Source: Rossellomorea vietnamensis (lineage in GTDB: Bacteria > Bacillota > Bacilli > Bacillales > Bacillaceae_B). From it: a DNA stretch of 64,000 bases. The position numbers and the translations under genes were made by a program. The stretch lies in contig NZ_CP104558.1 of NCBI RefSeq assembly GCF_025398035.1, positions 3,080,501 to 3,144,500 of the forward strand. Direction: 5' to 3'. Below are positions 1 to 8,840 of this stretch, piece by piece (position 1 is the stretch's first letter; every line of letters starts with the position of its first letter). The notes below the pieces were generated by a model that saw only the letters and a program-made list of their open reading frames with translations, did no database searches and had not been told where the DNA came from.

Positions 1-1
1 C

Positions 2-1049
<1,048 letters not shown>

Positions 1050-1050
1050 C

Positions 1051-1090
1051 AAAAAAGCTTTGGAAGCGTCCATGCTGCCAAAGCTTTTTC
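1051..1090 (+). terminator. Terminator after hutG
   Basis: AAAGCTTTGG and CCAAAGCTTT form a stem that is followed by a short T run, two bases after the hutG stop codon. It closes the hut operon. Confidence 0.75.
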
Positions 1091-1223
1091 TATGGATGAG
1101 TTCATTTTGTGCAGATAAAAGGATAGAGAATTTTTAAGAATCTGAGACACCCATACTTCCCCCTTCGTCTAATATAAGAAAACTTACAAAAATGTAAAAT
1201 AATACATTACAATTAAACGAATG

Positions 1224-1259
1224 AAGGTCCGTCCCTCAAAGCGGTGAGGGACGGACCTT
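1224..1259. repeat. Palindromic element AAGGTCCGTCCCTC / GAGGGACGGACCTT
   Basis: Two perfect 14-base arms (1224-1237 and 1246-1259) flank an 8-base spacer. One arm recurs at 8791-8804 and an 11-base core at 55482-55492, always between genes. The element is too GC-rich for the surrounding AT-rich spacer and has no T tract, so it looks like a dispersed intergenic repeat, not a normal terminator. Confidence 0.7.
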
Positions 1260-1345
1260 GCCGGGTGCGGACTAAGCGGGGGCACCCGGATGATCAAGGG
1301 GGATGGAAAGTGGAAGAAGCGTGGCAGCAGGAGAAGAGGGGAGTG

Positions 1346-1876
1346 ATGCAGATGGAGGTAAGCAGGGAAAGGGTGATTGAAGATTTGATTGATGAGTATG
1401 AGATGCAGGTGACCAAATTGGCCTACTTGTATGTGAAGGACTGGTCAGCGGCACAGGATATTACCCAAGAGGTGTTCATTAAGGCTTTCCAGGCCCTGCA
1501 TCAGTTTAATCAACATTCTTCTTACAAAACCTGGATATATCGTATCGTCATTAACCAGTGCAAGGATTATAAGTGTTCAGCTTATTTTAGAAGAAATACA
1601 GTCGTACATACATTCCATAAGATCCTGAACAAATCGACGACAGTCACTCCGGAAGAGGAATTGATGACCAATGAAGCAAATGACTCAGTCATATCCCATA
1701 TACTGGCTTTGCCTATCAAATACCGGGAAATCATTCTACTATATTATTATGAAGAACTCACCACACAGGAAATCGGCGATATGCTTGGGATCAACCCCTC
1801 TACCGTCCGGACGAGACTGGACCGTGGGAGAGAAAAACTGAAGAAAACAATGGGAGGGAGGTTATCAAATGAATAA
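1346..1876 (+). CDS. RNA polymerase sigma factor, ECF type
   Basis: This is a small sigma-70-family factor of about 176 residues. Region 2 is recognisable by the QDITQEVFIKAFQAL stretch and an aromatic KTWIYRIV segment. Region 4 is the C-terminal helix-turn-helix TTQEIGDMLGINPSTVRTRLDRGREKL. The open frame extends upstream to GTG 1244, but that part runs through the 1224-1259 palindrome and looks non-coding. ATG 1346 or ATG 1352 is preferred because an AGGAG/GAGGGG purine block sits just before them. It overlaps the next gene by 8 bases, as sigma and anti-sigma pairs commonly do. The signal it answers to cannot be read from the sequence. Confidence 0.88.
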   Translation: MQMEVSRERVIEDLIDEYEMQVTKLAYLYVKDWSAAQDITQEVFIKAFQALHQFNQHSSYKTWIYRIVINQCKDYKCSAYFRRNTVVHTFHKILNKSTTVTPEEELMTNEANDSVISHILALPIKYREIILLYYYEELTTQEIGDMLGINPSTVRTRLDRGREKLKKTMGGRLSNE

Positions 1877-3179
1877 GGACCCATTCCAAAACATCAAGAA
1901 TGAAATTGAAAAGGAAATTTTTCAGAAAACAACTCCTGTTAGTCAAAAAAGAGCCATCATGAAAAAAATCAGAAGTGAGAAACAACATAGATTTTCATTT
2001 AAGACGATATGTATAAACATTGCGGCTCCCCTATGTTTCATCGTCATCCTTTCCATTTTAACGAGCAGTTATCTGTTCCAGGATGAAAAAGTGAAAGAGA
2101 ACGAAACAGAAGAGACGGAAGATCAATTTACATTCATCCCTGTTGACAAGTTTGACGAGCAGATACAAGATGAAAAAGCCTGGACAAGGAGGTCTGCGAA
2201 CCCTGTTAAAAAAATAGAAGAAGAAAGAGAATTTAAGGAAGAAGAAGTGCAGAACGAAGAACAGAAAGAGACACCTGAAGCTGATAAAGTGGTGCCTTTA
2301 GCTCTCTTTGACTTCACAGATATTCTGAATCGTCCTGAAGTATTCAAACAGGAAGCCGGGAAAGGAACATTCATGGGAACACCTTTTACAATAGGAGATT
2401 CAATGGATGATATCCAAGCGCAATTTGAGGATAGATATGAAGTCGGCAAAGAGTATGATCGAGTGGAAAATTACCTCCTACAATATCGTGAGAAAGAAAG
2501 GAAGTTATCACAGATTCAATCCAGTATCAGCTCTGTATATACATTGAAGCAGGTCATTGAGACTCTCGGAGACCCTTATTATGCGTATGATGGCACCCGG
2601 GAGGTTTTTAACGCTAAGTATTATTATGGCGACTATATGGTGATATTGAATCTCGATGGACAAAATAAAGGGGAACCTTATACAGAGGCTGGGGTGCAAA
2701 TCATTGATCGCAGCTCATATATTACGTCCATTTCCTTATTAAAAAAGGATCGTTCTCCTGCAACGGCAAGTTCCGATGTAAAGTACCTCGGTGATGAGGA
2801 AAAAACGGTGGTTTTCCGTACAGAGTGGCTTGATGAGGCGAGAGAAGAAGTGGTGAACAATACCAAGGCGATTGAAGTCCTCTTACGATCTCAGCAGGAT
2901 CCTTTGGAATTTAACATCGTTGTTCCACAAGAAACATCCGAAAAGGAAATAAAACACATCGCTCACTCCTTCTTGAAGAAACTAACGGATGCTTCAAGTG
3001 AAGAGAAGGAAGAAGAATCCCTATGGAATACCTTCTCCTATATTGTCCATATTGAGAATGGAATAGATGGGTATTACGATACGGGGGTAAGCTATGGGAG
3101 CACGACAAATGACTCTTCTCCCATAAATCAATGGGGATATCCAGAAATTATTTGGACGGATGGTCTGAAATTACATTAA
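1869..3179 (+). CDS. Membrane-anchored DUF4309-like protein, possible anti-sigma factor
   Basis: The 436-residue product has a basic cytoplasmic N-terminus (about 45 residues), one hydrophobic span at about residues 47-70, an acidic low-complexity linker (roughly 71-145) and an extracytoplasmic domain. The FTIGDSMDDIQAQF stretch and the later TLKQVIETLGDPYYAYDG stretch resemble the paired halves of DUF4309/YjgB proteins of Bacillus. The gene starts inside the sigma factor gene, so the two are co-translated. By analogy with RsiV/YhdL-type pairs, the N-terminus could hold the sigma factor at the membrane while the outer domain senses a wall signal. The anti-sigma role is inference, since no ZAS zinc motif is present. 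Confidence 0.7.
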   Translation: MNKDPFQNIKNEIEKEIFQKTTPVSQKRAIMKKIRSEKQHRFSFKTICINIAAPLCFIVILSILTSSYLFQDEKVKENETEETEDQFTFIPVDKFDEQIQDEKAWTRRSANPVKKIEEEREFKEEEVQNEEQKETPEADKVVPLALFDFTDILNRPEVFKQEAGKGTFMGTPFTIGDSMDDIQAQFEDRYEVGKEYDRVENYLLQYREKERKLSQIQSSISSVYTLKQVIETLGDPYYAYDGTREVFNAKYYYGDYMVILNLDGQNKGEPYTEAGVQIIDRSSYITSISLLKKDRSPATASSDVKYLGDEEKTVVFRTEWLDEAREEVVNNTKAIEVLLRSQQDPLEFNIVVPQETSEKEIKHIAHSFLKKLTDASSEEKEEESLWNTFSYIVHIENGIDGYYDTGVSYGSTTNDSSPINQWGYPEIIWTDGLKLH

Positions 3180-3389
3180 TAAGTACCATTTCAATAAAGA
3201 GGGAGAGACAAAATCCTCCTATGAAATAAAATAAGGACCACTTCTGATAAAATATCATACACAATTTTATCTGTAAGAATTATTTAATTCCATTCCATCA
3301 TTTGGTTGGAAGTATCTCTCATGAGGTGTTCGAACCATTTCTTCGAGATGAATGCTGTCGGCTTATCATCCTCGATTGATCTTGCTAGC

Positions 3390-3560
3390 TAAAAAATATG
3401 AACTAAGTTATCGCACATTCAGCTAATTCAATGTTTAACTAGTAGTGACAGAATGAATTCGCGAATGTTTGTTCAGTGAAGAAAAACTGATTGATCAAGA
3501 AACAATTTTATTGATGGTACCAATATTTAAGTGAATGAATTAGTAGAGATTTAAAACTAA
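3390..3560 (+). pseudogene. Decayed IS1182-like transposase fragment
   Basis: Within the 580-base gap 3180-3763 the three forward frames carry scattered pieces that together resemble an IS1182-family transposase: YELSYRTF (3397-3420), SSDRMNSRMFVQ (3441-3476), EEKLIDQETI (3478-3507) and FIDGTNI (3507-3527), the last resembling the first DDE aspartate motif. Several stops and frame changes separate them and no inverted repeats were found. The rest of the gap is AT-rich and shows no gene. This is a weak, memory-based recognition. Confidence 0.4.
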
Positions 3561-3763
3561 TTCATATTAGAACAAGTGCGATTTTATGAAAAAATAAATA
3601 AATTTGAGTTCAGGATCATTATCTATAAATATTACTTAAGAAACCAAAACAAGAGACCCATTAAAGATATGTTGGCAATACGGATTCAGAGAGTTTCAAG
3701 GGGTCAAGAACTTTCGCTTAAAATGCTGGAGTAAGAATTAATAGAAAGAGAAAACATTTCCAA

Positions 3764-5002
3764 TTATGAGCTTTTTGCGTTTGGAATTAACTTTAGGGAT
3801 AAAGTATTGTTTTCAGTTTGCTTATTTGAATATTTTACATCCCCTAAAACCCATCCCCATAGAAGCATCAAAATGACGTTGGCTGGAAATATTTCCCATA
3901 TAACAAAGATGTTACTATAAAATGCTATAAAAAATATTAAAAGTGTAGACTTCATATTCTTACAATATAGCAATGTGAAAATTAATACAGCTAAATAGAA
4001 TAAAAACCCAATTATGCCGTAACTACTAAAAACAAAAATATATACACTATCTGAGAAAAACTGTCCATCAAAAAAGTCATAACCAAAAATATTTGTGACA
4101 GTATTAGATCCCAATCCTAACCCCCAACCAAATAAGAAGTCAAAGGAAGAGTTTAGGTTTTGTAAAATGGTATCCCAAACTGCGAAACGTGGCTCTCCTT
4201 GAATATCACGACCACTTATTAAAGGGGAGCGTGATATGAAATATATAGAGGTTAATATCAATGGAATGGATGGAATAAATAATAATCTACTTTTTTTGGT
4301 CAATTTAAATAAAAATATAAAACCCAAAATAATTACCGCACCAAGAAAAGCTGATCTTGAACCACTTATAGAGGCTCCAATCAAGCTTAATAGAATCCAT
4401 TTATTATTTTTTTTGTTATTAGTGAAATAGAATAGAAGACCACAAGAAGCGAATGTAAGTCCGAATATATTTGGGCTTGAAAACGTACCGAAAGGTCTAC
4501 TTCCAAGAATAGTTGATCCGAAAAAAGGAGGAGCATTTAATATTTGATAAATTCCAGCTACTAATTGGATTAAGAGAAAAAATTTAAGCGAATTAGCGAT
4601 TTTTTCCAATGAAACAGTATAGTTATTCGAAGCTAAAATAAATCCTGCATACGCAATAGGAGTATATTGAAAAATCCTTAGGCCGGAAATAGGGACCAGT
4701 AAAGGATACTCTTTAGAAATCATATTTGCTATTTCTAATAATGTATAGCAGAAAAAGAAAATAGTGACTGCCAAAAATGACTTAGAAGGAGATGGATATT
4801 TTTTAATCCAAAAAATCATATAGAAGACAATAATACATAATATAGCTTCTCTTAGAAATCTTAAGCCTGCTTCTTCAGAAGTATGAATGTTTGAGCCTTT
4901 CATGAGTGCCAAAGTCTGTGGCAAATAGGTAATTAATGAAACTAATATGAGAAGGGATATAAGAAAAGTAATATTCTTGTGAAATGAGAATTTAATAGAC
5001 AT
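3764..5002 (-). CDS. Wzy-like polysaccharide polymerase / O-antigen ligase family protein
   Basis: A polytopic membrane protein of about 412 residues with ten or more hydrophobic segments. A large outside loop near the C-terminal third contains GWGLGLGSNTVTN and a glycine-rich ASISGSRSAFLGA segment, features of the O-antigen ligase/polymerase (Wzy_C) family. Such proteins join lipid-linked repeat units on the outer face of the membrane. ATG 5002 is preferred because a GGAGGT lies upstream at 5015-5020; the frame itself extends to 5143. It is AT-rich like the exopolysaccharide genes at 16.8-26 kb and diverges from a beta-helix protein gene. I infer that it polymerises the polymer made by the 14-30 kb operon, which has no polymerase of its own. 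Confidence 0.75.
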   Translation of the reverse strand: MSIKFSFHKNITFLISLLILVSLITYLPQTLALMKGSNIHTSEEAGLRFLREAILCIIVFYMIFWIKKYPSPSKSFLAVTIFFFCYTLLEIANMISKEYPLLVPISGLRIFQYTPIAYAGFILASNNYTVSLEKIANSLKFFLLIQLVAGIYQILNAPPFFGSTILGSRPFGTFSSPNIFGLTFASCGLLFYFTNNKKNNKWILLSLIGASISGSRSAFLGAVIILGFIFLFKLTKKSRLLFIPSIPLILTSIYFISRSPLISGRDIQGEPRFAVWDTILQNLNSSFDFLFGWGLGLGSNTVTNIFGYDFFDGQFFSDSVYIFVFSSYGIIGFLFYLAVLIFTLLYCKNMKSTLLIFFIAFYSNIFVIWEIFPANVILMLLWGWVLGDVKYSNKQTENNTLSLKLIPNAKSS

Positions 5003-5157
5003 ATATGAAATTTTACCTCCACTTACTAAACTTAGAGAATTATACCATGCAAAAATGTAAACGTAAAATCTAAAATAATTTATGTTAGAAGTTCTTTTCG
5101 AAAATAACAATATATCATTAAAGATGATATCCTTATAATACAAAAGGTGGCTATTTT

Positions 5158-6348
5158 ATGAAGTGGTACAGTATTTTGATATTTTTTTGTTTGTTATTAT
5201 TGTTAAGTGGAATTGTAAACGAACTAGAAAATAGACTTGCTCCAAAAGTAATAGACGAGGTATATAGTGTAAAAAAATTTGGTGCTGTGGGTGATGGTAA
5301 AAACGATGACACCGAAGCTATACAAAGGACAATTGATTCTATTGACAATTCTAAAGGTGGATTAGTCTACTTTCCGACCGGAACGTATATAATTTCATCA
5401 ACTTTGTTGATATCAGAAAAAAGTAAGGTTCAAATATCGGGGGAAGGGTTCTCAAGTGTTATCCGAGCTAAAGGTACAAATGATAAGCCAATATCATTTC
5501 CGTTAATCACAGTTTCTAATCAAGGAAGTGCAAAATTTATTGCTAGTGATTTATTATTTCAAATCATTGAATCAGATTCAGATAATGCTTCAGGTATACT
5601 AACTAAAGGAAGCCTGACAGATGTGACTATTCAAAATTGTTGGTTTACTCAAACCAATATGGCTGTTAGGGGAGAATTTGTCACACTTAATTTTTCTAGA
5701 AATACAATTGAATTAAACAAAAGTGGAGGATTAGTTGTTGAAGGAGATACCTTCAGAAAAGTCATTATCGCAGATAACCATTTTTTTGCTAATAATAAAG
5801 CTCATATAAAACTAAATAATACAAACATTAATGAAAAATCGATGAATAATATAACTATTATTGGAAATCAATTTGATCAAGGTTTATCCTCAGCATATAT
5901 TGCAGGTTTCTCTCCTAGTGGAAATGCAGTTGATCTGAACAACATATCTTTATTCTCAATTAGCGGAAATAATTTTAACGGCTATACTCCAAGTACTAAT
6001 CTCATACCAGCAGAAAAACAGGATGGCCATGCTATTAAAGCTATTAATAGTGATAATTTTACTATAACAGGTAACACTTTTTCTAAATATAAGAAATCTG
6101 CCATTTATTTGGATAGTTCTTCTAACTTCAATGTGGATGGAATAGTAAATGGATTTGATGAGGTAGGTGTTGTTATAGTTAATAGTTCTGATTTTGATAT
6201 TGAAATGAATGTAAGTGATTCGAAACAGGGAGTATTAATAAAGGGTAGTAAAAGGTTTCAAGTGGACGGATTATTCAGTGGCAATACAAATAAGAATTTG
6301 CAAATTCTTAATTCAAGTCAAGGAGAAGTTAGTGTACTTCCGGATTGA
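5158..6348 (+). CDS. Exported parallel beta-helix protein (pectate lyase 3 superfamily)
   Basis: The 396-residue product starts with a hydrophobic export segment (residues 5-19) with no clear cleavage site, so it may stay anchored. It then carries the hallmark KKFGAVGDGKNDDTEAIQ of Pectate_lyase_3 / GH28-type beta-helices near residues 39-56. The rest is rich in asparagine and short repeats such as ITGNTFSKYKKSAIYL and ISGNNFNGY that form right-handed beta-helix coils. No clear catalytic triad could be assigned. Its position back-to-back with the Wzy-like gene suggests modification or cleavage of the exported polysaccharide. A structural role in polymer export is an alternative. Confidence 0.75.
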   Translation: MKWYSILIFFCLLLLLSGIVNELENRLAPKVIDEVYSVKKFGAVGDGKNDDTEAIQRTIDSIDNSKGGLVYFPTGTYIISSTLLISEKSKVQISGEGFSSVIRAKGTNDKPISFPLITVSNQGSAKFIASDLLFQIIESDSDNASGILTKGSLTDVTIQNCWFTQTNMAVRGEFVTLNFSRNTIELNKSGGLVVEGDTFRKVIIADNHFFANNKAHIKLNNTNINEKSMNNITIIGNQFDQGLSSAYIAGFSPSGNAVDLNNISLFSISGNNFNGYTPSTNLIPAEKQDGHAIKAINSDNFTITGNTFSKYKKSAIYLDSSSNFNVDGIVNGFDEVGVVIVNSSDFDIEMNVSDSKQGVLIKGSKRFQVDGLFSGNTNKNLQILNSSQGEVSVLPD

Positions 6349-6941
6349 TTAAGCACAAACATCAATAGAGGGTATAGTGTAAAAAATAAATGAAAGACTA
6401 TCAAGATAAAATGCCCCCTATTAAGTGCACAATAAAAAGAGATTACGCAGCCAATCGACTACTTGAATTGGTAAATTTTTATAGTGAGTCATGTATATGT
6501 TGATTATAAATGCTAATTTTTAAAATTTGCTGAATGATAGTCATTTGTCATTTTTTAAGGCACCACTGACTAATCAAGCGCGTTTTCCAGATATATTGAG
6601 GATTAGTTGATTGACTCGTCTTTATAGTCAACAAATAAGCCCTATTATTACTCTTAGGACTTACTTGTTCCTCATTGGATTTATTGGATATGAAGAGGCG
6701 GCGTTCTTTTGCTCTCTCCTTAATCATGCTTTAACTCAAATTAAAACAATTGTTAAAAGCCATTGTTCTCTCCACAAACAGAGGAAAGGTAGTATTAAGA
6801 ATCCCCCTTCAATCTGATTATATTAATTTGTAATTAAGAGAAATTTGTACCTCTTTATCTTACCACTCAATGGTTTGTGAAAAATTTACCAAGAACGATA
6901 GCGAAAGAACGAATGCGTTGAGAATAAAAATATTAATCGAA
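6349..6941. other. AT-rich gap with no recognised gene
   Basis: This 590-base stretch holds only short open frames on both strands (for example 6611-6817 forward), with no convincing ribosome site or familiar motif. No clear terminator hairpin was found after the beta-helix gene. Confidence 0.5.
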
Positions 6942-7262
6942 CTATTTTTTTTCCATAACCATGTCATAACCCGAATGAATTTCTTTCATCCCAATGACTT
7001 TAAGGAAATGCTGGAGTTTTTTCATACAGAGTTCTTCAAGGTCTCCGATAATATCGAACTGATCAATGACCGCACACTTATCAACTTTTGCTGCTGGAAC
7101 TAGTAGGGACTTTCGATAGGTAACACTGTTGTCCATGGAATACGTAGACACCATGGCTTCCCCGACCTTACAATTACCTTTGGAAAATTCGAACTGAAAT
7201 ACAATCGACAAATCTACATCAGAATATAGAGGATTTACTTTCATGCTTATGCTTTTCATCAT
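6942..7262 (-). CDS. Hypothetical protein, candidate target of the adjacent peptide-signalling system
   Basis: A 106-residue protein without signal peptide or membrane span, beginning MMKSISMKV and ending SGYDMVMEKK. I do not recognise its family. AAAGGGGGC just before the tandem ATG codons is a good ribosome site. A likely promoter lies upstream on the same strand: TTGAAT (complement of 7302-7307), 16 bases, then TACAAT (complement of 7280-7285). One copy of the 17-nt box found beside the PlcR-like regulator gene lies at 7391-7407, about 130 bases upstream of the start, beyond the terminator of the signal peptide gene. That makes this gene the most likely local target of the regulator. Its function is unknown. 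Confidence 0.65.
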   Translation of the reverse strand: MMKSISMKVNPLYSDVDLSIVFQFEFSKGNCKVGEAMVSTYSMDNSVTYRKSLLVPAAKVDKCAVIDQFDIIGDLEELCMKKLQHFLKVIGMKEIHSGYDMVMEKK

Positions 7263-7390
7263 GAAGCCCCCTTTCTTTTATTGTACTTTTATCCTATCAC
7301 AATTCAAAAAAGAGGGAATTTAGGCTTATGAAGCAATATTGGATATACAACTTTGATTAAGGTCTAAATATACCGTTTTTCACTCATTCT

Positions 7391-7407
7391 TATAACTCTA
7401 GGCATAT
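7391..7407 (-). promoter_or_regulatory. 17-nt box, copy 1 (candidate PlcR-like operator)
   Basis: TATAACTCTAGGCATAT is identical to 7785-7801. It is an imperfect palindrome (TAT...ATA ends) that recalls the PlcR box TATGNANNNNTNCATA but does not match it fully. It lies between the peptide gene terminator and the promoter of the 106-aa gene, 129 bases upstream of that start. Confidence 0.55.
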
Positions 7408-7430
7408 AAACAGGAAAATTCATAACAAGA

Positions 7431-7460
7431 AAAAAAGCTTCCTCAAGATGAGAAAGCCCT
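7431..7460 (-). terminator. Terminator of the signal peptide gene
   Basis: On the minus strand GCTTTCTC-ATCTT-GAGGAAGC forms a hairpin followed by a run of seven T. It ends 20 bases after the peptide stop codon and separates the peptide gene from the 106-aa gene. Confidence 0.7.
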
Positions 7461-7480
7461 ATAAAACATTGTTTAAATAC

Positions 7481-7618
7481 TTAGTATGCCCAACCAGGTA
7501 AATCTGTTTGAGGAGTAGTAACATTTGCATCTGCAGATGTACCAGCTGCACTAGTGGTTCCAGCAAATCCTAAGAGCAGGACTGAAGCTGTCAAGATTGT
7601 AAGAAAACGTCTTTTCAT
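7481..7618 (-). CDS. Exported PapR-like signalling peptide precursor
   Basis: A 45-residue precursor with a basic start (MKRRF), a hydrophobic core (LTILTASVLLLGFAG), a TSA-AG signal-peptidase site and a short tail ending QTDLPGWAY. The frame extends upstream to 7696, but the GGGAGGAAAG ribosome site places the start at ATG 7618. PapR, the quorum-sensing peptide of the Bacillus cereus group, has the same design, with an active C-terminal peptide such as ADLPFEF or SDLPFEY. Here the tail keeps the (T/S/A)DLP core. It lies divergent from a PlcR-like regulator gene and has its own terminator. I infer that it is exported, trimmed to a C-terminal peptide and re-imported by an oligopeptide permease to bind that regulator. 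Confidence 0.75.
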   Translation of the reverse strand: MKRRFLTILTASVLLLGFAGTTSAAGTSADANVTTPQTDLPGWAY

Positions 7619-7784
7619 AGGTCTTTCCTCCCTTTCTTCTTTGAAAGAAGATTCGTTATTATAATTGTAAGTAATGTTATAATTATTAAAACACATTTCC
7701 TTTGTTTGTAAAAAGGGAATGTATCCTTCTTTATTCTTATTTTACTAAGAAATTACGGTGTTTTCTACGGTATATAGACAAAAA

Positions 7785-7801
7785 TATAACTCTAGGCATA
7801 T
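7785..7801. promoter_or_regulatory. 17-nt box, copy 2 (candidate PlcR-like operator)
   Basis: Identical to 7391-7407. It ends 15 bases before the regulator start codon, touching its ribosome-site region, and lies 167 bases upstream of the peptide gene start. Binding here could activate the peptide gene and block the regulator gene at the same time. Confidence 0.55.
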
Positions 7802-7816
7802 TTAGGAGAGGGTTTA

Positions 7817-8698
7817 ATGGATTTTGGGGCAGTAGGAAGAAAGATAAAAGAGTTAAGAAAGAATAGTGGACTATCTCAAGAAGAATTGTCTGACGGAATT
7901 TGTACGCAGGCTCAAATCAGTAAGATTGAAAAGGGAGATGTTTTTCCTTATGCCTCTACATTATATCAAATTTCACAGAAGTTAGGGGTGGATGTCAACT
8001 ACTTTTTTGATATCGGTACAACCCCCAGATTGGACTATGTGCAAGAAGTTTTTAAACAACTTCAAATCATGAGAAGAAGTCTGCGATTTGAAGAAATGAT
8101 GGATATTGTACGGACAGAAGAAGTCAATCCGCTCTTCCTTCAAAATAAAAAGAATATGCAGCTGCTCCTTTGGCATAAAGGGATCTATCTTTGGGAAGTG
8201 AAGAAGGATCTTGAATCTTCCATTTCCACGTTAAGAGAAGCTTTAGAAATTACACATGTTAAGGGTAAAGTAATGTTAGAACGGGAAATTGAAATTCTCT
8301 TGACCATTGGGGGTATTTATTATAAGGAGAATAACGAAAAGGCATTGACGGTCTTTGAAGAAGCAAAAGGCCATATCCAAACGCTACCTCACATCAATGA
8401 CTATACCCTTAAGACGAGACTATACTATAACATGTCGAGGGTGTTAACGAAGTTAAGCAGGATTAATGACTCTAATAAATATTGCGAGGATGCCATTAAA
8501 TGGTGTTTAAACAAGGATAGTTTATATTTATTAGGAGAACTGCATTATCAAATCGGTTATAATTTAGAATTGTTGAATCAGCCATTGAAAGCGAAGAGCT
8601 ATATGGAAAAAGCACTGATAGTGTTTGAACTCCAGGAAGATGATAAATACATTAACTTTATCCGAAATAAAATTAAAGAGCTGTCAGAGGTTAATTAA
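7817..8698 (+). CDS. PlcR-like peptide-responsive transcriptional regulator (HTH-XRE + TPR, RRNPP family)
   Basis: The 293-residue protein begins with an XRE-type helix-turn-helix at about residues 6-60 (KIKELRKNSGLSQEELSDGI ... QISKIEKGDVFPYASTLYQI). It continues as helical TPR-type repeats to the end. This is the RRNPP architecture (Rgg, Rap, NprR, PlcR, PrgX), and the length is close to PlcR (285). In that family the TPR domain binds a small re-imported peptide that switches DNA binding. The divergent 45-aa peptide gene supplies a fitting ligand. AGGAGAGGG before ATG 7817 is the ribosome site. The family assignment is firm; that it pairs with this peptide and the two 17-nt boxes is inference from arrangement. 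Confidence 0.85.
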   Translation: MDFGAVGRKIKELRKNSGLSQEELSDGICTQAQISKIEKGDVFPYASTLYQISQKLGVDVNYFFDIGTTPRLDYVQEVFKQLQIMRRSLRFEEMMDIVRTEEVNPLFLQNKKNMQLLLWHKGIYLWEVKKDLESSISTLREALEITHVKGKVMLEREIEILLTIGGIYYKENNEKALTVFEEAKGHIQTLPHINDYTLKTRLYYNMSRVLTKLSRINDSNKYCEDAIKWCLNKDSLYLLGELHYQIGYNLELLNQPLKAKSYMEKALIVFELQEDDKYINFIRNKIKELSEVN

Positions 8699-8724
8699 AC
8701 CGTTTGCTTTTTACCAGCTGTGCG

Positions 8725-8754
8725 AAAAGAACCAGCTCCAGGCTGGTTCTTTTT
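8725..8754 (+). terminator. Terminator of the PlcR-like gene
   Basis: AAGAACCAGC-TCCA-GGCTGGTTCTT followed by T5, 27 bases after the stop codon. Confidence 0.85.
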
Positions 8755-8790
8755 CATCGTTCCATCCAATTCCACCATGTCTATCACCCA

Positions 8791-8804
8791 AAGGTCCGTC
8801 CCTC
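8791..8804. repeat. Single arm of the GGTCCGTCCCT repeat
   Basis: AAGGTCCGTCCCTC is identical to the left arm of the palindrome at 1224-1259 but has no matching right arm here. It lies between two convergent terminators. Confidence 0.6.
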
Positions 8805-8805
8805 A

Positions 8806-8833
8806 TAAAAAAAGCCGGCCACCAAGGCCGACC
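8806..8833 (-). terminator. Terminator of the LCP gene
   Basis: On the minus strand GTCGGCC-TTGGT-GGCCGGC forms a stem with one G-U pair, followed by T7, just after the LCP stop codon. Confidence 0.8.
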
Positions 8834-8840
8834 TTCCACT

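Noticed and set aside
1244-1345. Upstream extension of the sigma factor from GTG 1244
   Set aside because: The GTG lies in the arm region of the palindromic repeat and the added 34 residues have no sigma-like features; good ribosome sites lie further in.
6611-6817. 68-aa forward open frame in the 6.3-6.9 kb gap
   Set aside because: No ribosome site, no motif and AT-rich context; probably chance.
7391-7801. Calling the 17-nt boxes true PlcR boxes
   Set aside because: The sequence departs from TATGNANNNNTNCATA at several fixed positions, so only similarity is claimed.
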